Positions 50,411-63,776 of a DNA stretch of 64,000 nt are shown here, one piece after another (within the stretch, counting starts at the first letter, position 1; each line of letters opens with the position of its first letter). The stretch is taken from assembly GCA_013396915.1 (NCBI GenBank), contig VWZL01004361.1, positions 37,376 to 101,375 on the forward strand. The letters are read 5' to 3'. Made by a program: the position numbers and the translations under genes. The notes under the pieces are model-generated. The model saw only the letters and a program-made list of their open reading frames with translations, was not told where the DNA came from and made no database searches. Source of the stretch: Stercorarius parasiticus. Taxonomy: Eukaryota; Chordata; Aves; Charadriiformes; Stercorariidae.

Positions 50411-50740
50411 ATCATAGAATCATAGAATCATAGGGTTGGAAGGGACCTCTGGAGATCATCTAGTCCAACCCCCCTGCCAGAGCAGGGTCACCTTAGAGCA
50501 GGTTGCAAAGGAACGCGTCCAGGTGGGTTTGGAATGTCTCCAGAGACGGAGACTCCACCACCTCTCTGGGAAGCCTGTGCCAGTGCTCTGCCATCCTCAG
50601 AGTGAAGAAGTTCCTCCTCGTGTTTAGGTGGAACTTTCTATGCTCAAGTTTGTGCCCGTTACCTCTTGTCCTGTCGCTGGGCACCACTGAAAAGAACCTG
50701 GCCCCGTCCTCCTGACACCCACCCTTTAAGTATTTCTAAG
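50411..50740 (-). mobile_element. CR1 LINE 3' end, severely 5'-truncated
   Basis: The plus strand starts with two and a half copies of ATCATAGA, the reverse complement of the CR1 terminal repeats, followed by GGTTGGAAGGGACCTCTGGA. On the minus strand at 50687-50493 the ORF2 tail reads [22 protein letters not shown] and [17 protein letters not shown]. The element stops at about 50740 after the CACCCTTTAAGTATTTCTAAG-type segment. Its wording differs from the 14.7-kb copy (CTGGAGATCATCTAG against GAAATCATCGAG), so it belongs to another subfamily. Little decay is visible. Confidence 0.95.
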
Positions 50741-53700
50741 TGTTGGATATATGTGGAGGATTTGGCGCGATTGGACGTGTGCTAGTTCTTGTTATTTTAG
50801 AATCTTATTTTGTTAAGACAAGGTGCCAATGACAAGTAAGAGAAATTACTTTTTCCTAATTCAAGATTTGTATGACCTGGCAGGCTGGAAGAAAAGAAAG
50901 AATCTCTTAATATTTGGCTTCTGTGGACTATTCATGCAGTACAGCTATATTTTCTACAAAGTTGAGAACGTGTAGGAAATTGAGCTGTGCAGTGTAATTA
51001 GAATTGAAGAATAGCGCATCTAATTTTGTGATACTAGTCTGGCCACTGAGTGAGAGCAACAAATGAAAGTCAGAACTTCATAAAGGGAATGCTTTTCTGC
51101 CTGTGATAAACCACTTGTTCATTCAGTACGAGGAAGAAAAGTGGATATGGACTTAGAGAGCAGTGATGGATCGGTCTTTAAAAGCCTCCTAGTTTGGGGA
51201 AAAAAATAAAATATTTATTTTACTAGCCTAGATGGGGACACTTTACCTAGTCCAGTGTTTAAAGTCATGCCTGTATTATACATCTTAGAGTTCTGTAAGG
51301 AGCTATCTGAAACAGAGGTAAACGAGCAAGCCAGGTACTGGAACCAATCTGGTTTCTAATAGTAAGAAACTCAACAAGCCCTAATTTATCCTGTTTAAGA
51401 AAACACTGGTTTTGAATTTCTCAGTCTTTCCTTCCTGCTTATACATTTTAAATCATCAGTGCAGGATGCAGTGAAATTAATGGGTTATGAAAGTGTAATT
51501 TTGTTGGTTGTGATGCTGCTTCTGGATGAGTACTCAGTAAGAAAACCCTGGATCTACCCTGCCAGGTTCCTTCCTTCTGCTTTGCCGATGTGAGCTGAGA
51601 CACGCTTGCTGTAATATGACATGAGATCCAGCACTGTATTTCTAGTGACAGACTTCTTCAAGTTCCCCTCTCTCTTTGTGGCATTGAATTTTTTCAGAGA
51701 GGATATTGTAGACAGGCACAGCAGTAAGGATTTTTAATCCTTTTCATAACAAAACTCAATGAAAATCTTCAGAAACTCAACATACCTTGTCTGCTAGGCT
51801 TTGTGCAGTAGTGGCTTTTTTATTTCTGCTGAGAAGCAGTTCTTAAACAGGGTGGAAACCAGTAGGAAAGACTGTACAAAAGGTGTGATGCTTTTCATTG
51901 GCTTGTCGAGCTGTTTCCCAGTTTACTTTCTGGCATCTGTAATGGCATGGAGACAAAGCTCTCAGCCTATCCACATGAAAAGCAGAGCACGGGGCTCATT
52001 TGGATACAGCCAAACTGATCAGGGAAACTTGAAATAAGAACACCTGACAGATTTAGGGGTTTCTGGGTGGAATATAACCTTTAAAAGTCTCAAGAGAATA
52101 GCACGTTGTCTTTCAGCGACATGTCTTTCGACGAGTCCTCTCATTTTCACATTGTCTGAAACGTTAAATGGAGATTCCACCTGCCTGTTCCACAAGTAGG
52201 TCAGCATTTGATAACTGCATTAAAATTGGCCTTTCCTAAATCCTCTCTCTGACTGTAATCCTTCCTGTCCCTCTCAATTTTCCTACGTTCGCATACTCCA
52301 TTATGGAGAAAATGTTGAGTCCTTTTTCAGATTATTTCCAAACTGTCACCCACAGTGGAGCTGGTTTGGTTTTGTTTTGGATCATGTTTCTTCCCCAAAA
52401 GGTTCTGAAGACAGACATCACAGATATGATGCCACATGGGAAAGAAGGTTTTTTTATGCTTGTGCAAAACTCCATGTCTTTTTCTACTCTTCTGAAAAAA
52501 AAAACAAACCACCACATGCTGTTTGGGGCTTGTGAAAATGTCTTAAAGACTATATTCAGAATATTAAAATATATTTGGTAATTTAATTCTCAGGCCTAAC
52601 ATCCAGTTCATTTTCCGTGTGGCCTATCACTGCTGGTGTGACATTACTGAAAACCTTCTGATTAAAGCCAGCTCTCTTATGCATACTTTACCTCTGTGAC
52701 CTATGAGTAGCTTGAAACCATTTGAACTCTGTCTAAATTGGATCCCCCTGGTTGTAAGTGTTACTGCATGTCAGTTCTATGTCAGTTGGATGGAAATCTT
52801 GCTGCAGAGGATGAAAGTTCACAGCTCAGTATTAATCTACTGGGCAAACTACATCTAATGCCTTCAGTTTTCTTGAAATACAGTTTCTGATGACCTCTGA
52901 CAGGTAAAATACAGTATAGGATTTTCTAATATTCATTTTTAGTGCAGGTATTTAAAATGTAGCATGTATCATCCTCCTGTACCAAATAAATGCTGTGAGA
53001 GACAAAATTAAAAATAGTGACAAGTGGAGACTTTTGTTAATAAAATATATCTAGGTCCAGTACTTCACAATTGTCTTGTTCTCTCCACAGAAAATGCAAA
53101 TCCTGGCTTCAGTAGAGGAGGCTGTGTACCGAGGAACTGCTGGCTAGGATTCCCTTGATACCTGCTGGACGAGACTTTCAAACTGGCGTGTGAAGAGGAG
53201 TTTAACAACAAAAATTCCTGAAGCTGCATGACTTCTGGAGCGGGCAGCATAAATCGTTGAGTGCTGGCGGAGTCTGTCTTTAGTTCACAAATAAGAACTT
53301 TGAATTTAGCACCAGCTACTGGTTAAAAGAGACTCCATATAGATTTGTGCAGCTTAGATGACACCATTATCAACATCCTCTGTTACAGAGGGACACCTTT
53401 ACTCTGCTCTTGTTAGGGAGTCTTAAATTGCAAGTACATTACATTTAGGTTTGCTTTTGAAGTGACCTTTCTGTACATAAAATTCCAAGCTAAAAAAAAA
53501 AAAAAAAGTTTAATAGGTGCAGGTTTGTAAGTCTGCAACTTCACCTTGCTTCTGTTTAAACTAACAGTAAAACTCATACCTCTTTCAGTAGGAGCAAGTT
53601 TGGCTTAAATATTTAGTGTCTGAAAGGACACTGATCCTGTGTTTCTTGCAAATCCCAAATTGTCCTTGAAAATAGTGGGATTTGGTAGGAGGAAAAAAAT

Positions 53701-55532
53701 CTAAAATTAAGCTCTGGTTTGTGATGGGACGATGCTGATGCTGGGAGGGATGCTTTTTAGGCACTAGAGACTGATGAATTCTCTTTCTCAAAACCCTGCT
53801 CCAGTCCTACTGAGGAGAACTGAAAAAGTGGGCTTGTGCTAGCCCTGAGTGGAGCCTTTGACTCCTCCAGAAGCCTGTGCTTCAGCCCTGTGTTTAAAAG
53901 AGGAATTTTAGTCTATAGAGTGTGTACCTAGTTGATAGTATCTTTTGAGCCCTTCCAACTCCTCTTATTCTGGAACTACAGCTTGTCATTACAAAACATT
54001 GCTGTTTGAGAAGTCAGATAAAATATCTCATCTGATGACTCTCATCCTGTCATTCCTCTTCGGGAAGTACAAAACAGTAGTAATAAATCAGTATCAGTGC
54101 GGCCAGAGGTATTTTAAGACAGTGGCTATGGGATCAGTTCTTGGACACTTTAGGAGCATATTTTCCTGTTGTTTCCATTTTTAAACCCAGACTTCTAAAA
54201 TCCTGGGAGCCTGACTCTTTTTCCTGTGCGACACACAAAGAAATAAATTTTTGATTACAACATGTGCAGAGCCCAGAGTCCAAAACCTTGGAGTTCTCTT
54301 CCATAGCTCTGACACCTGCTATCAAAAGATATATATCAAAAATCGGTGGAGCTCCCTGTGGGTGCAGCATTCGGGTCACACGGATCTCTGGGAGACCAGA
54401 GCTCATTCAGCAGCAATGCCACGGAAGTTTTCTATAACTGTACATGCTATCCGTACACACATTCTACTATAACTGTAGAAAAATGGCATAGGGACTCTTA
54501 CAACAATGTAACAAGAACAAAGTATATAAAAAAGATTAAAAAAAAAAGGAAATGTAGCAACTTGCAGACTATGGCAATCTTGTGGCTTGTGGGCTTTAAT
54601 CATTGATTTTTGCTTTGTTAATTTGGCAGTATTGAACGTAGGTAACTGCAGCGTTCTGATCCGACAAATATGTGGAAAAGAGCACGCTGTTGAAAATCCA
54701 TCAGCAGATAAGTGAGTGTTTCAAAGTAACATGAGTGTGCATAGTCAGATTCTGAACTGAAAGAATTAAAGTGTGGCCTGACAGCGGTGATCTCTTCCTT
54801 TACTGTTCGTTGGCTCACACTGTTCTTTTTAATAGAGACCCCCAGATATGAAGAAGTAATTTACCCATTGCATAGCTCCCATATGTGGTAAATTTTCTTT
54901 TTAAGCTTACAGAGTGCTTTATGATAGGCTAAACCTGAAAGAATAGAAAGAAACAAACAACAATGAATGAAACAGTATGGTTTAATAGGTTTTACATAAG
55001 AAATAGCTGGCTAAAAAATAAGTATACTTAAAAAAAAGCTTTTATATCAACAGCTGATGTCTCATCTCAAATATAGGGGTCTGATCTCAAGGCAGGGCAG
55101 AACATCTGCTCCTTTCAATTTTATCAATTTAGCTAGAAGTGAAGCCAAGGATTTCAGTGGGCTGAAGGTGATTCTGTAGCTTCTGCTCTCTGACCCAACA
55201 ACATAAAGTATAGCCTTTAGTCTGAAGCTTGGGCAGAAGCTTAAATATACATTTGTCCAGGTTTATTCTAGATTTTGACCTTCTTAAGGTTAACAGCTTG
55301 TTCTAAATGGAAAAAGAGTCACTGTCAGACTATTAGTTTATCTTGCATCTGGGTAGAGACATCTGGGGAAGTTTTGTGTCTGGATTTGTTTTAGAAGCTA
55401 TAGAGTTTTGCAGGCTTAGCCCCATACTTGGGGCTTGTGGAAAGCTGGGATCTGAACCCCTGGTTTTCCTTTGTCTTTTGCGTTGCCATTTTTGTATTTA
55501 AAACTTTTTCCCTTTTCACTTCTCCTTTCCAG
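50741..55532. other. Unique non-coding DNA, no gene seen
   Basis: Short frames only. A run of 16 A lies at 53492-53507, without a recognisable processed pseudogene upstream of it. Confidence 0.5.
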
Positions 55533-55699
55533 AGGTGAGGCATCTCAATGGATGGGTCACTGTGACAATGAGGCTGCTACAAACGGGCTCTGTGACTCTG
55601 CTGCTCTCCGCTACTGCCAAAGGCCATGCTGTGCGCAAATCTGACCGCACAACAGGAGTCCCCGGGAACCCGAGGGGGACAGAAAGGTACCCTGGTTAA
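55533..55699 (+). other. Candidate exon or small ORF, unknown product
   Basis: A long pyrimidine tract ending CTTCTCCTTTCCAG forms a strong acceptor at 55532. The next 165 bases are open in one frame to a TAA at 55697-55699. Within it an ATG at 55568-55570, with A at -3, opens a 43-residue frame that begins MRLLQTGSVTLLLSATAKGH, weakly signal-peptide-like, followed by a polar tail. About six CpG in the segment exceed the local background. An alternative end is GAAAG|GTACCC at 55686, a poor donor. No family is recognised, so this may be chance. Confidence 0.22.
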
Positions 55700-58600
55700 A
55701 TTCTCACTGGGCTCTATAAACTGATTGTATAAACTGGCTTTCTTTTAGAAGGCATTTTTTACAATAAGATCGCAGTTTTGAATTTGCAGTAATAACATCA
55801 CAAAAGGCGGAATTGTGGTCAAGAGGTCTTGAGGGGGGGAAGCATTGCTAGAAGGCGGCTCCTCAAGTGCTCGGTTTCGGTTAACAGTAACTGACAGAGA
55901 AAACGACTTTTTAACACATAGGTTTTGAGATCACCTCATGGGAAAGGATGACATCAAAACCCGTGGAAATCATGCTTAGATTAGTTTAGAAACTTGAATG
56001 TATTACCAGAAAATCCTCTCAAGATTCCACTTACCCTTTTTCTACTAAGCCTCCTATCTGTATATTCCCTATTAGAAAGAAATCTTCTATGTTTGTTAGC
56101 ACAAGTTTCTAATTAGGCTTATTGATAATTAATCTGGATAAATCCATGTGCAGAAACTTCTCATTATCATTGTTTTAAAGCATGGGATAGGACCTTCAAG
56201 AGATGTTTGTTTATAGATATTTTCCATTTCATGGTTTCTGCTATGCGCTTGCCATAGTGAGATTGTGGGTGTAGTTTAGTTAAATTTCCAAATCAGACTA
56301 CGTTTTAAGGAAATCAGTGCTTAGTATCCACTGCTTGATCTTGATGATTGCCTTTTGTAAATGAAAAGGTTGATGTGACTGTAATAAACATCCTGACATA
56401 AATATTTTCATTTACAGTGGAACAATTTCTGTCATTTCTGGGTCCTTTTGTTTTGTTTTGTTGTTTGACTTTTTTTTTTTTTTTTTATTTCCCAGTCCTT
56501 GTTCAGCTCTGCGAGCACACTGCTAAGTGGCAGGAGGAATAACATATAGCATGCGGTCCATCATCTGCATTCCCTTCACATTAGGTGTAACACTGGCGTG
56601 AAAATCGGAGCCCCTGCTCCAATTTTTCCAGCTGTCTCTGTCTCCCTGTGATCTTTTTGTACAAATTTTCTGGCAAGTCTTTGAATATGCAAGCTTATAT
56701 CCCTTTCTTGAGCATACATACACATGTTGCTCTCTCAAAACGTGGGTACAACTGAGTAGAATCATTACTGTTTTTTTCAGTAATTTGAGCCTGTTTTTAC
56801 TGAGGTAGGCAAATCCTTAAAACATACAATAACTTCTTCCTTTGTCCTCTTGCTCTCAGGTTTCTATGTAAGTTTGTTTCGTTTTCATTCAAAATATATG
56901 AATAAAGCAATATCAGGATCTTTTCACTGCCATCTTCAGGGCTTATTTATAGAGTACTTTTACAGCTCCAAGAATTGTTAACTTTTAGGCAATAAATGTC
57001 ATCTTACTTCTGAGGTTGCATTTGTTTTATTTTCCTTAGCAATATTATTGCTTTAAAACTGTAATATGTTTTCTATTTTGGTCTTTTTTCTATTGCCCCA
57101 AGGGACTTGAGCTGTAACTAGGATTTGCATTGGCCACGGTGCTGTTCTTATTCTGCACATGGTTTCGGGTAGACAGGCGAGAGTGCCAGGGCCAACCGTG
57201 GTATTCTATTGGAAGAGCTTGTGCCAAGATTTGGGCTTGAACAATTTGGAGGAGACATGATGTCACTGTCTCCATAAAGTGAATTTGGACAGGAATGTTC
57301 TATTGTATTTTGGGCATGTGTTTCAAAAATAGCAATTAAAATAATACCTTGTACGTGTCCTTAATTTTTGTATTTACTCTCTGGTTTCACAGTCCTTGCC
57401 CTGCATTTCTTGTGTCCTAGTGGTATTTCTGTTTCATTATTTTTCAAGCAGAGTTTGATGACACTGATTTAGCAGTTGCTCACAGTTCACTGCTCCAGTT
57501 TTCATCAAATTATACTTCTAGTTACACTAGACACTTTCATCATCAATTTCCATATGCCTCAAAGACATGCAGGGACCAGTTTGCCAACACTGAACTCAAA
57601 TGTTAGACAATAACTGGAATACAGGATTTTTTTTCCTAGGGTGTCTGAGACAAAGAGTGTAGAATCCCTCGGTTCTTACCAAGTGTTTTCAGCCTGGATG
57701 CACTAAAAATCTAGACAATAAGTGCTATGGAATATTGATTTTAAAATGTCAAATCAAGGGCTAAAAATCAACATTGACCAGAGATTACACTGTAAGATCT
57801 TATCCATTTCTTTCCAGAAATCTTACGTTAGAGAGCACTGCATGTGAATTCAAGCTTTGCTCTTTCACCACAGAATGGGAGGATGCATAAGCATCCTGAA
57901 CTGTATTTTCTGTCCAGCAGAGTTTGATAATTATGATAGTGAACACATAATAAAGATTTTGGCTTCAGGCTCTAGGTTTACATGTACCTTCAGATCAGTA
58001 GTGTTACTGGGGACATTCCAAGTGACATGACTCCTGAGAATGACTGTGAAAGTCTTTTCCTTTCATTAGGGAGTCTTATTCTTAACTTCATGCTCAAATT
58101 GCAAAGGTCTCCATGTTGGAACGCCTGACCCCTTTAAAGGTTTTTCATTATGTTTATCTTACAATTCCCTACAATTTTCTATAAAGGGACCACACTCCTG
58201 GCCCAAAGGTAATTTGGGACTTGGATGTAGATGAGCTGGAGACCATGGTTCTTATGTCTGTCAAAAGCGTAAAGTTAATTATGCAAGGCATGAAGCGAAG
58301 CTCTGGTGCCTATTTGTTTAGATGTAAAGAGGCTAACTCTGAGTAACTGTTGACAACAGTCATCATCATAAGATGAATTTGCTGTTAAACCTGTAGCCTT
58401 CAATCTTCAAGACAGCATAGGAGTAATCTCTCTTCTGCACCACCATGTAAATTGCTTTACTTGCACTGTGAGCTAAGGTCTATGTCAGTTTTGCAATTTG
58501 CTTTCCTTGTGGAATTTTGTCTGATGTTGAGAATTTCATACCTAACTTTCGGTGCAATAGGGACCTTCTCTCAGGAACAGAGGGAAGAATTTTTCTCTGT

Positions 58601-61600
58601 CTGCAGAAATTTCAATTTGTGGAGTCTGCCACTTGCAGATTGCACTCAATGTGATATAAACCCAGCTCATGGAGTCTTCTGTCTAAAGTCAGAAGGACGC
58701 GGGTAGAGGCAGAGCATAGACGGGAAGTGGTCTGATATCTCTGTGACTTCTCAAAACTCATGGGGACACAGTTCGTCTTACATCCAGGAACAGAACTGTA
58801 GTGTGGACACTGCCACAGGATGAGACGATCTGTGTGATGAAGAGGGAAGGGAGTTGTTGAGTAAGTTAAAGGTCAAGGAGAAGAGAGGTTTGTAATACTC
58901 TTTACTGGAGTACTAAATGCTTGTTTCCTGACAGAACTTGAAGTTTTGGAATTATTTGGTACAATGAGCTTTGGGCGCCTGAACTGAAGTTGAATTAAAC
59001 TGAAGATTTTCTCATGCATTGGCTTTGACTCAATGCATAGTAGACAACTTAAGTGATAAAATGATCACTTGAGGAAAAAGGCACCCACCTTCTAAACAGG
59101 TAAATTGATATGCAATAAATAGGATATTTGAACACCTCACATTACTCCCACAGTTGCGTATTCCCTGCCACATCTCATTGACCAGAAGGTGACCACCAAA
59201 AACCTTCTGTGCCCTGAGCCTTCAGTATCTGGGAGTTCCTGCTGTGATGTCTTTGCAATAACTGCTGCACATCAAAAAATACCTGCATCTTTAAATACGT
59301 ACTAACGGAAGTCACTGCCTGCTCTATTAGGAAGGAATAAATCATCCATTCATCCTTCTCAATTTTGAAAAAAGAATGTTTGGTGGAATGTTCAAAACAA
59401 ACAAAAAAAAAAAAAAGAAAAGGAATGGTTTCTTCTCCAGGTACCTCGACGAGCAGTTACACTGGGAGTTTTTAGAAGGGCAAATGATTCACCTACAGCT
59501 TTTTTGCATCACTTTTTATTTCTGCAGAGAGCAAGTAGGAAAGTTCCAATCAAATATTTAATTTAATTTAATAGGGGCAAGGCAGCAGACAACCATTATC
59601 CTGTGACAATGTTCTGGTCCATCGAATATAAAAAGAATGCCCAGAGGACAACTAGTGGTATTTCCTTCAGAAGTCTTACCCGATGCTCTATCAGCATTAG
59701 AATGATGTGCTCCTTTCTGTCAGCAGATTCTGATCGGAGGCTCGAGTTTCACTTCCTTTGGAGAATTGTCCTTTTTCTCAAAAAGCGGGTGCGCTTCTAT
59801 AGAGAGGCCACGGATTCTTCCTGAAGATGCAGTGTTTGCTGGAATGGTGAACAGGTTAATGTATGGGCCCGTATTTGTGGGAGAGAAAGGCTGATAAAAA
59901 TTCGTAATAGCAGAGATTACAAAAATCAAAAGCCAAGAGGCATTTTTTAAAAAAAATTCAGTGTTTTAATTAGCTTCTAGTTCCAGTTTGTGATTTTCTT
60001 AAGGGAAAGAAGCTCTAAGAGATACAAAAGCGGTTTGTATCTTCAAAATTGGGATCCTGGGGCGGGTTTTTTTTGTTTGTTTGTTGTATCTAATACGTTT
60101 TTCTGTCGTTTTCATATTGATGGCCAGCACGCGCGCCAAATGCTCTGTGACTTACAGGCCACAAATGGAGGGGGAGAGCAATGGGGAACTTTTAATCTAT
60201 CCAACTGTCTTCTGCAGATTTGGAACGTAGTATCTGCTCAGTGGGGCATGAAGCCTGAACTAACAGAGTTTTCTCTAGTTGTCTTCGGTTCCACGGTTAC
60301 TGAAGAATTTCTACTTTAATGAGGGGAACAAGCCTGTTAAGATACAGGTTTTGGCAGAATTGCAGTGGTCCGTATTGGAATATGGTGAGTCCAGTGATTT
60401 TCAGCATAGATTGCCTCCAGTGGTTGTCCACTGGATCAAACTCTGCTTTCTTAAAATGTTAAAAAATCAAAATATGCGTTGTCTGGCACTGTAGGTAACT
60501 GTAGCGTACCAGCGTGCCCCAGTCGCTGCAGGCTGAAACTGAATTCTGTCTACAATACAAATGAAAACCCTGGATGCTCTGGTCTTAAAATGGCTAAAAG
60601 TCCAGGAAATACATGTATTAAAACAAACAAAACCCCTTTGATACTGTCTCCAAACTAAAAGATAGTGTGAAACACTGACCTAACTTTTTAGGAAACTGCA
60701 GCATACCCTGTGCCAGCCTTGGTCCTGCACTGCAAACTGTGGCATTCTGTATTATGCCAGCATAAGCATTCAAGAGGCTGTGCTGTGGACTAGACTGGGG
60801 AATCGATCTGCCCTAAAACACTTTCTGCCTTTTTGGAAGGAGGCTTTTTTAAAACCTGAATTTGTTCTTCTCGCGTGGTTTGTATCCCTGAATTATAGGA
60901 GCAGAAGTAAGTGGCAGAGCAGTGGGGGAGCTGTGGAAACAGCCTTAAAGTAACATTGTTGATTGTTTTACACAGTGAGACATGGCCTTGTAATCAGGTC
61001 TTCCCTCCTTCGGTCAAATGATGGAATATTCTTGAGGTAGCTTACTCTGGGAGCACCCTCAACGAGCAACATGCAGCAGGCTGTGGAGCCCAGTAATGCA
61101 TCGCATGACGAAGTACATCCTGACTAGGTAGGATCTGCGTCAGGACAGTGCTGTAACCACAGACCGATGTCATCATACACAGTTTGAAAGGTTTTTAGGG
61201 TTTTTTTTAAAATTCCTTTCTGCGTAGAAGATCACTCAAAAAATCTTATTATTTGAGGAACGAGTTCTCAGAGGTGGACTTTAAATGATACCTTTCTTGT
61301 GTTACTTCACCTATACTTAGGGAAGATTTTTCCCAAAGTAAAAAATAAAGTGAGATGGGTGTCTGTAGTTCACTCTGGACACTCTGTGTCTCAAAAGTTG
61401 TTAGCTCTTTCTTGGGCTTGGCAGAAACGGGACATGGTGTATTAGAGATCACGGAACAGATTTTTGAAGAATCAAATTCTGAAGAATTTGAAGAAATGTA
61501 GCGTTTTCTAGTTTTTAACATGCATCTGCTGCATCTGTACATTTGATGATACTCACTTTGGCTTTGTGAAAATGAAAAAACAAAATCCAGAGCAAACTCT

Positions 61601-63776
61601 GAATATGACTAAGGTTTCATCTATAACATACACTTTTAACATTACAGATAGGAAGTATTAAAGTAAACAAAAGCTGCTTGTTCACTGTTTTGAATTTCAC
61701 CCAACTAGAAAAATCAGTCGTGTGACACAAAAACACAGCTTGTTTACTTTTTAAGTTTTCAAATTTATCTCTGAGATCCTCTTGTCAAGTGTGTATTCCA
61801 GCCAAAATAAAGACGTTTTCTGTACTTACAGACTTGCATTTTGATGCTGCGCTTGTGAATTAGAGAAGAAAGGCAACAAAATGCAACTCTTTTCCTCAGA
61901 AAACCCTTTAATCCATTTAAGAAAAATATTTTTTCCTTCTTTTAGCAACTCCAGGGCCAGCAGATTTCTGAAAATGGGTACATCTTTGGAAAGCATCCTG
62001 TTCTCGGGGAAACAGAAAACAAGTAGTTTATGAAAAGGAAGAGTTTCGTTATGTGCTCTTGACAGAAAATGTTTCAGAGTTTGTGAAGGCATATATTAAA
62101 AACATTGCTCCCGATGACTGTATTACAGCTTGGTGTTGCTGCTCAACATTTAGTATTGTGAAAAAGATGTGACCTTAAAATCAGCTCCCACTCTGGATTC
62201 ACATGAGCAAAACCCAGGTACCGCTAACTTCCAGGCCACATAGCTGGCTTTATATAAGGACTAATGGAATTAGGTAAATGCTTATTTCAGTACTAGGACA
62301 CTGAGACACTGATGTGTCTCTCACCATAGAAGGTATCAAAGAGAAGGTCTTTGAGCTTTCTAATTCCCAGTCCGATCACCTACCCAGGCTTCTATCCTGT
62401 TTTTCCCTCTGTGCTAAAAGCTCATTTTTGTAATGCTGGGGGCTCTAGATGTGGTAAGAGGACGCAAATACTGGAAAAGTCCTTCTGCTGCAACTGCAGA
62501 GAAGGGATGCAGTAGGTTCAGGATCAACCTCCTCCTCACCCTCACCCACCCATGTTTCTGTATTTAAGCTGCCAGTGGTACCAATGAAGCTACCCTGTCC
62601 TCTTTGTGCCCCCAGTTGCTCATCTCGGTCCCTGCCTTGTTCCAGCAGAAACATTTGTGCAGTTATGAACTGGATCAAATGAGGAGACTGACCCACACCG
62701 AACCAGCCTGCTTCTCCCTAGTGCTAACTGGATTGGTTTCCCACATGGGGTTCCCACACGAGGGCTAGTGCGGGTGAGGTAAGGGGGCTTAATGCTGGAT
62801 TCTTTTACAACACTGTCAGAGTAAGTCAGCTGAAAATCTTTGTTAAAGTGCGTCCCTGGACTCCATTCCAGGCAGAGATTCCCTGGAAATCTTGCTTTGA
62901 TTTGGTGAGGAGGAGGACTCACCAATGCGTCATTTTGTCTGAAACAGAAATTTTCCTTTGGCAGTTCACAGTGGGTACTTCTATTAAAAGGGGAAATTAC
63001 AATAGTGAAAAAAAATCAGACTGAAAGGTCTAATATAATATTTGGAAAAAATTATGCTATTTAATCTTTTTTTTTCAGGTTGATTGCTTCAGGTTGATTG
63101 CTTTCAGGTTGCCATGCTTCTAAACAGGACAGTCCATCCTAGTGGATTTCTGTTTGGCAATACTGGGGACCCTTCTCATTGTTTTCAACAACAAAGAAAA
63201 ACCTGCCTAGTTGCCATGCATATCCAAAGGTTGGTCAGAGTCAAAATTACTTAAAATATGTAGGACACTACTTACTCTTAGAGGCCTGTTACGAGCTTTT
63301 ATTTTCTGTCAGCTCGATTATTCCAAATTATTTGGAATTCTTTCCTTTTCTTTTCTTCTTTTTTCTCCCCATTGTAAGTGTATGACTGTGGAAGTCCCCC
63401 CTTCCATTTGCTGTCTTGAAAGTAAAAGAACAAACACCTTTAATTTTTACTTTGTTACTGTCGTGGCTGTTGACACAATTGCTGTGGATTTCAGGGAAAA
63501 AAAAAAAAGACACACAAACACAAAAAAAAAGACAACAGCAACCTCCCTGATTCTACCTCTCCATAGAAAAGCCCCAATTACCCTAAGATAATGTTCAGCC
63601 TCACAGGCTAACCCTACAGTAGTGTTTCTTTATGTTTTTTCCTGGTCGCCGAGGTTGGCTTATCTACAGAAGGAGCAGAGCACCGCATTAATACCTAATG
63701 ATGAAAAAGGTGCGGGAGATGGCAAGACCTGTTTCGAGGATTATTATTATAATTTTAAATTGTTGTTTTTGTTTAT
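55700..63776. other. Unique AT-rich DNA, no gene seen
   Basis: Only short frames occur. The 126-codon frame at 63211-63591 crosses low-complexity T- and A-rich sequence and is not convincing. Other contents are a TTTTG-rich tract followed by a T run at about 56443-56486 and a 14-bp imperfect tandem (TCAGGTTGATTGCT) at 63075-63113. Confidence 0.5.

Noticed and set aside
53461..53507. Processed pseudogene suggested by the A16 run
   Set aside because: No coding remnant or polyadenylation signal in the right place was found upstream.
63211..63591. 126-codon plus-strand open frame
   Set aside because: It crosses T-rich and A-rich low-complexity tracts and its C-terminal part is mostly Lys and Thr from those tracts.
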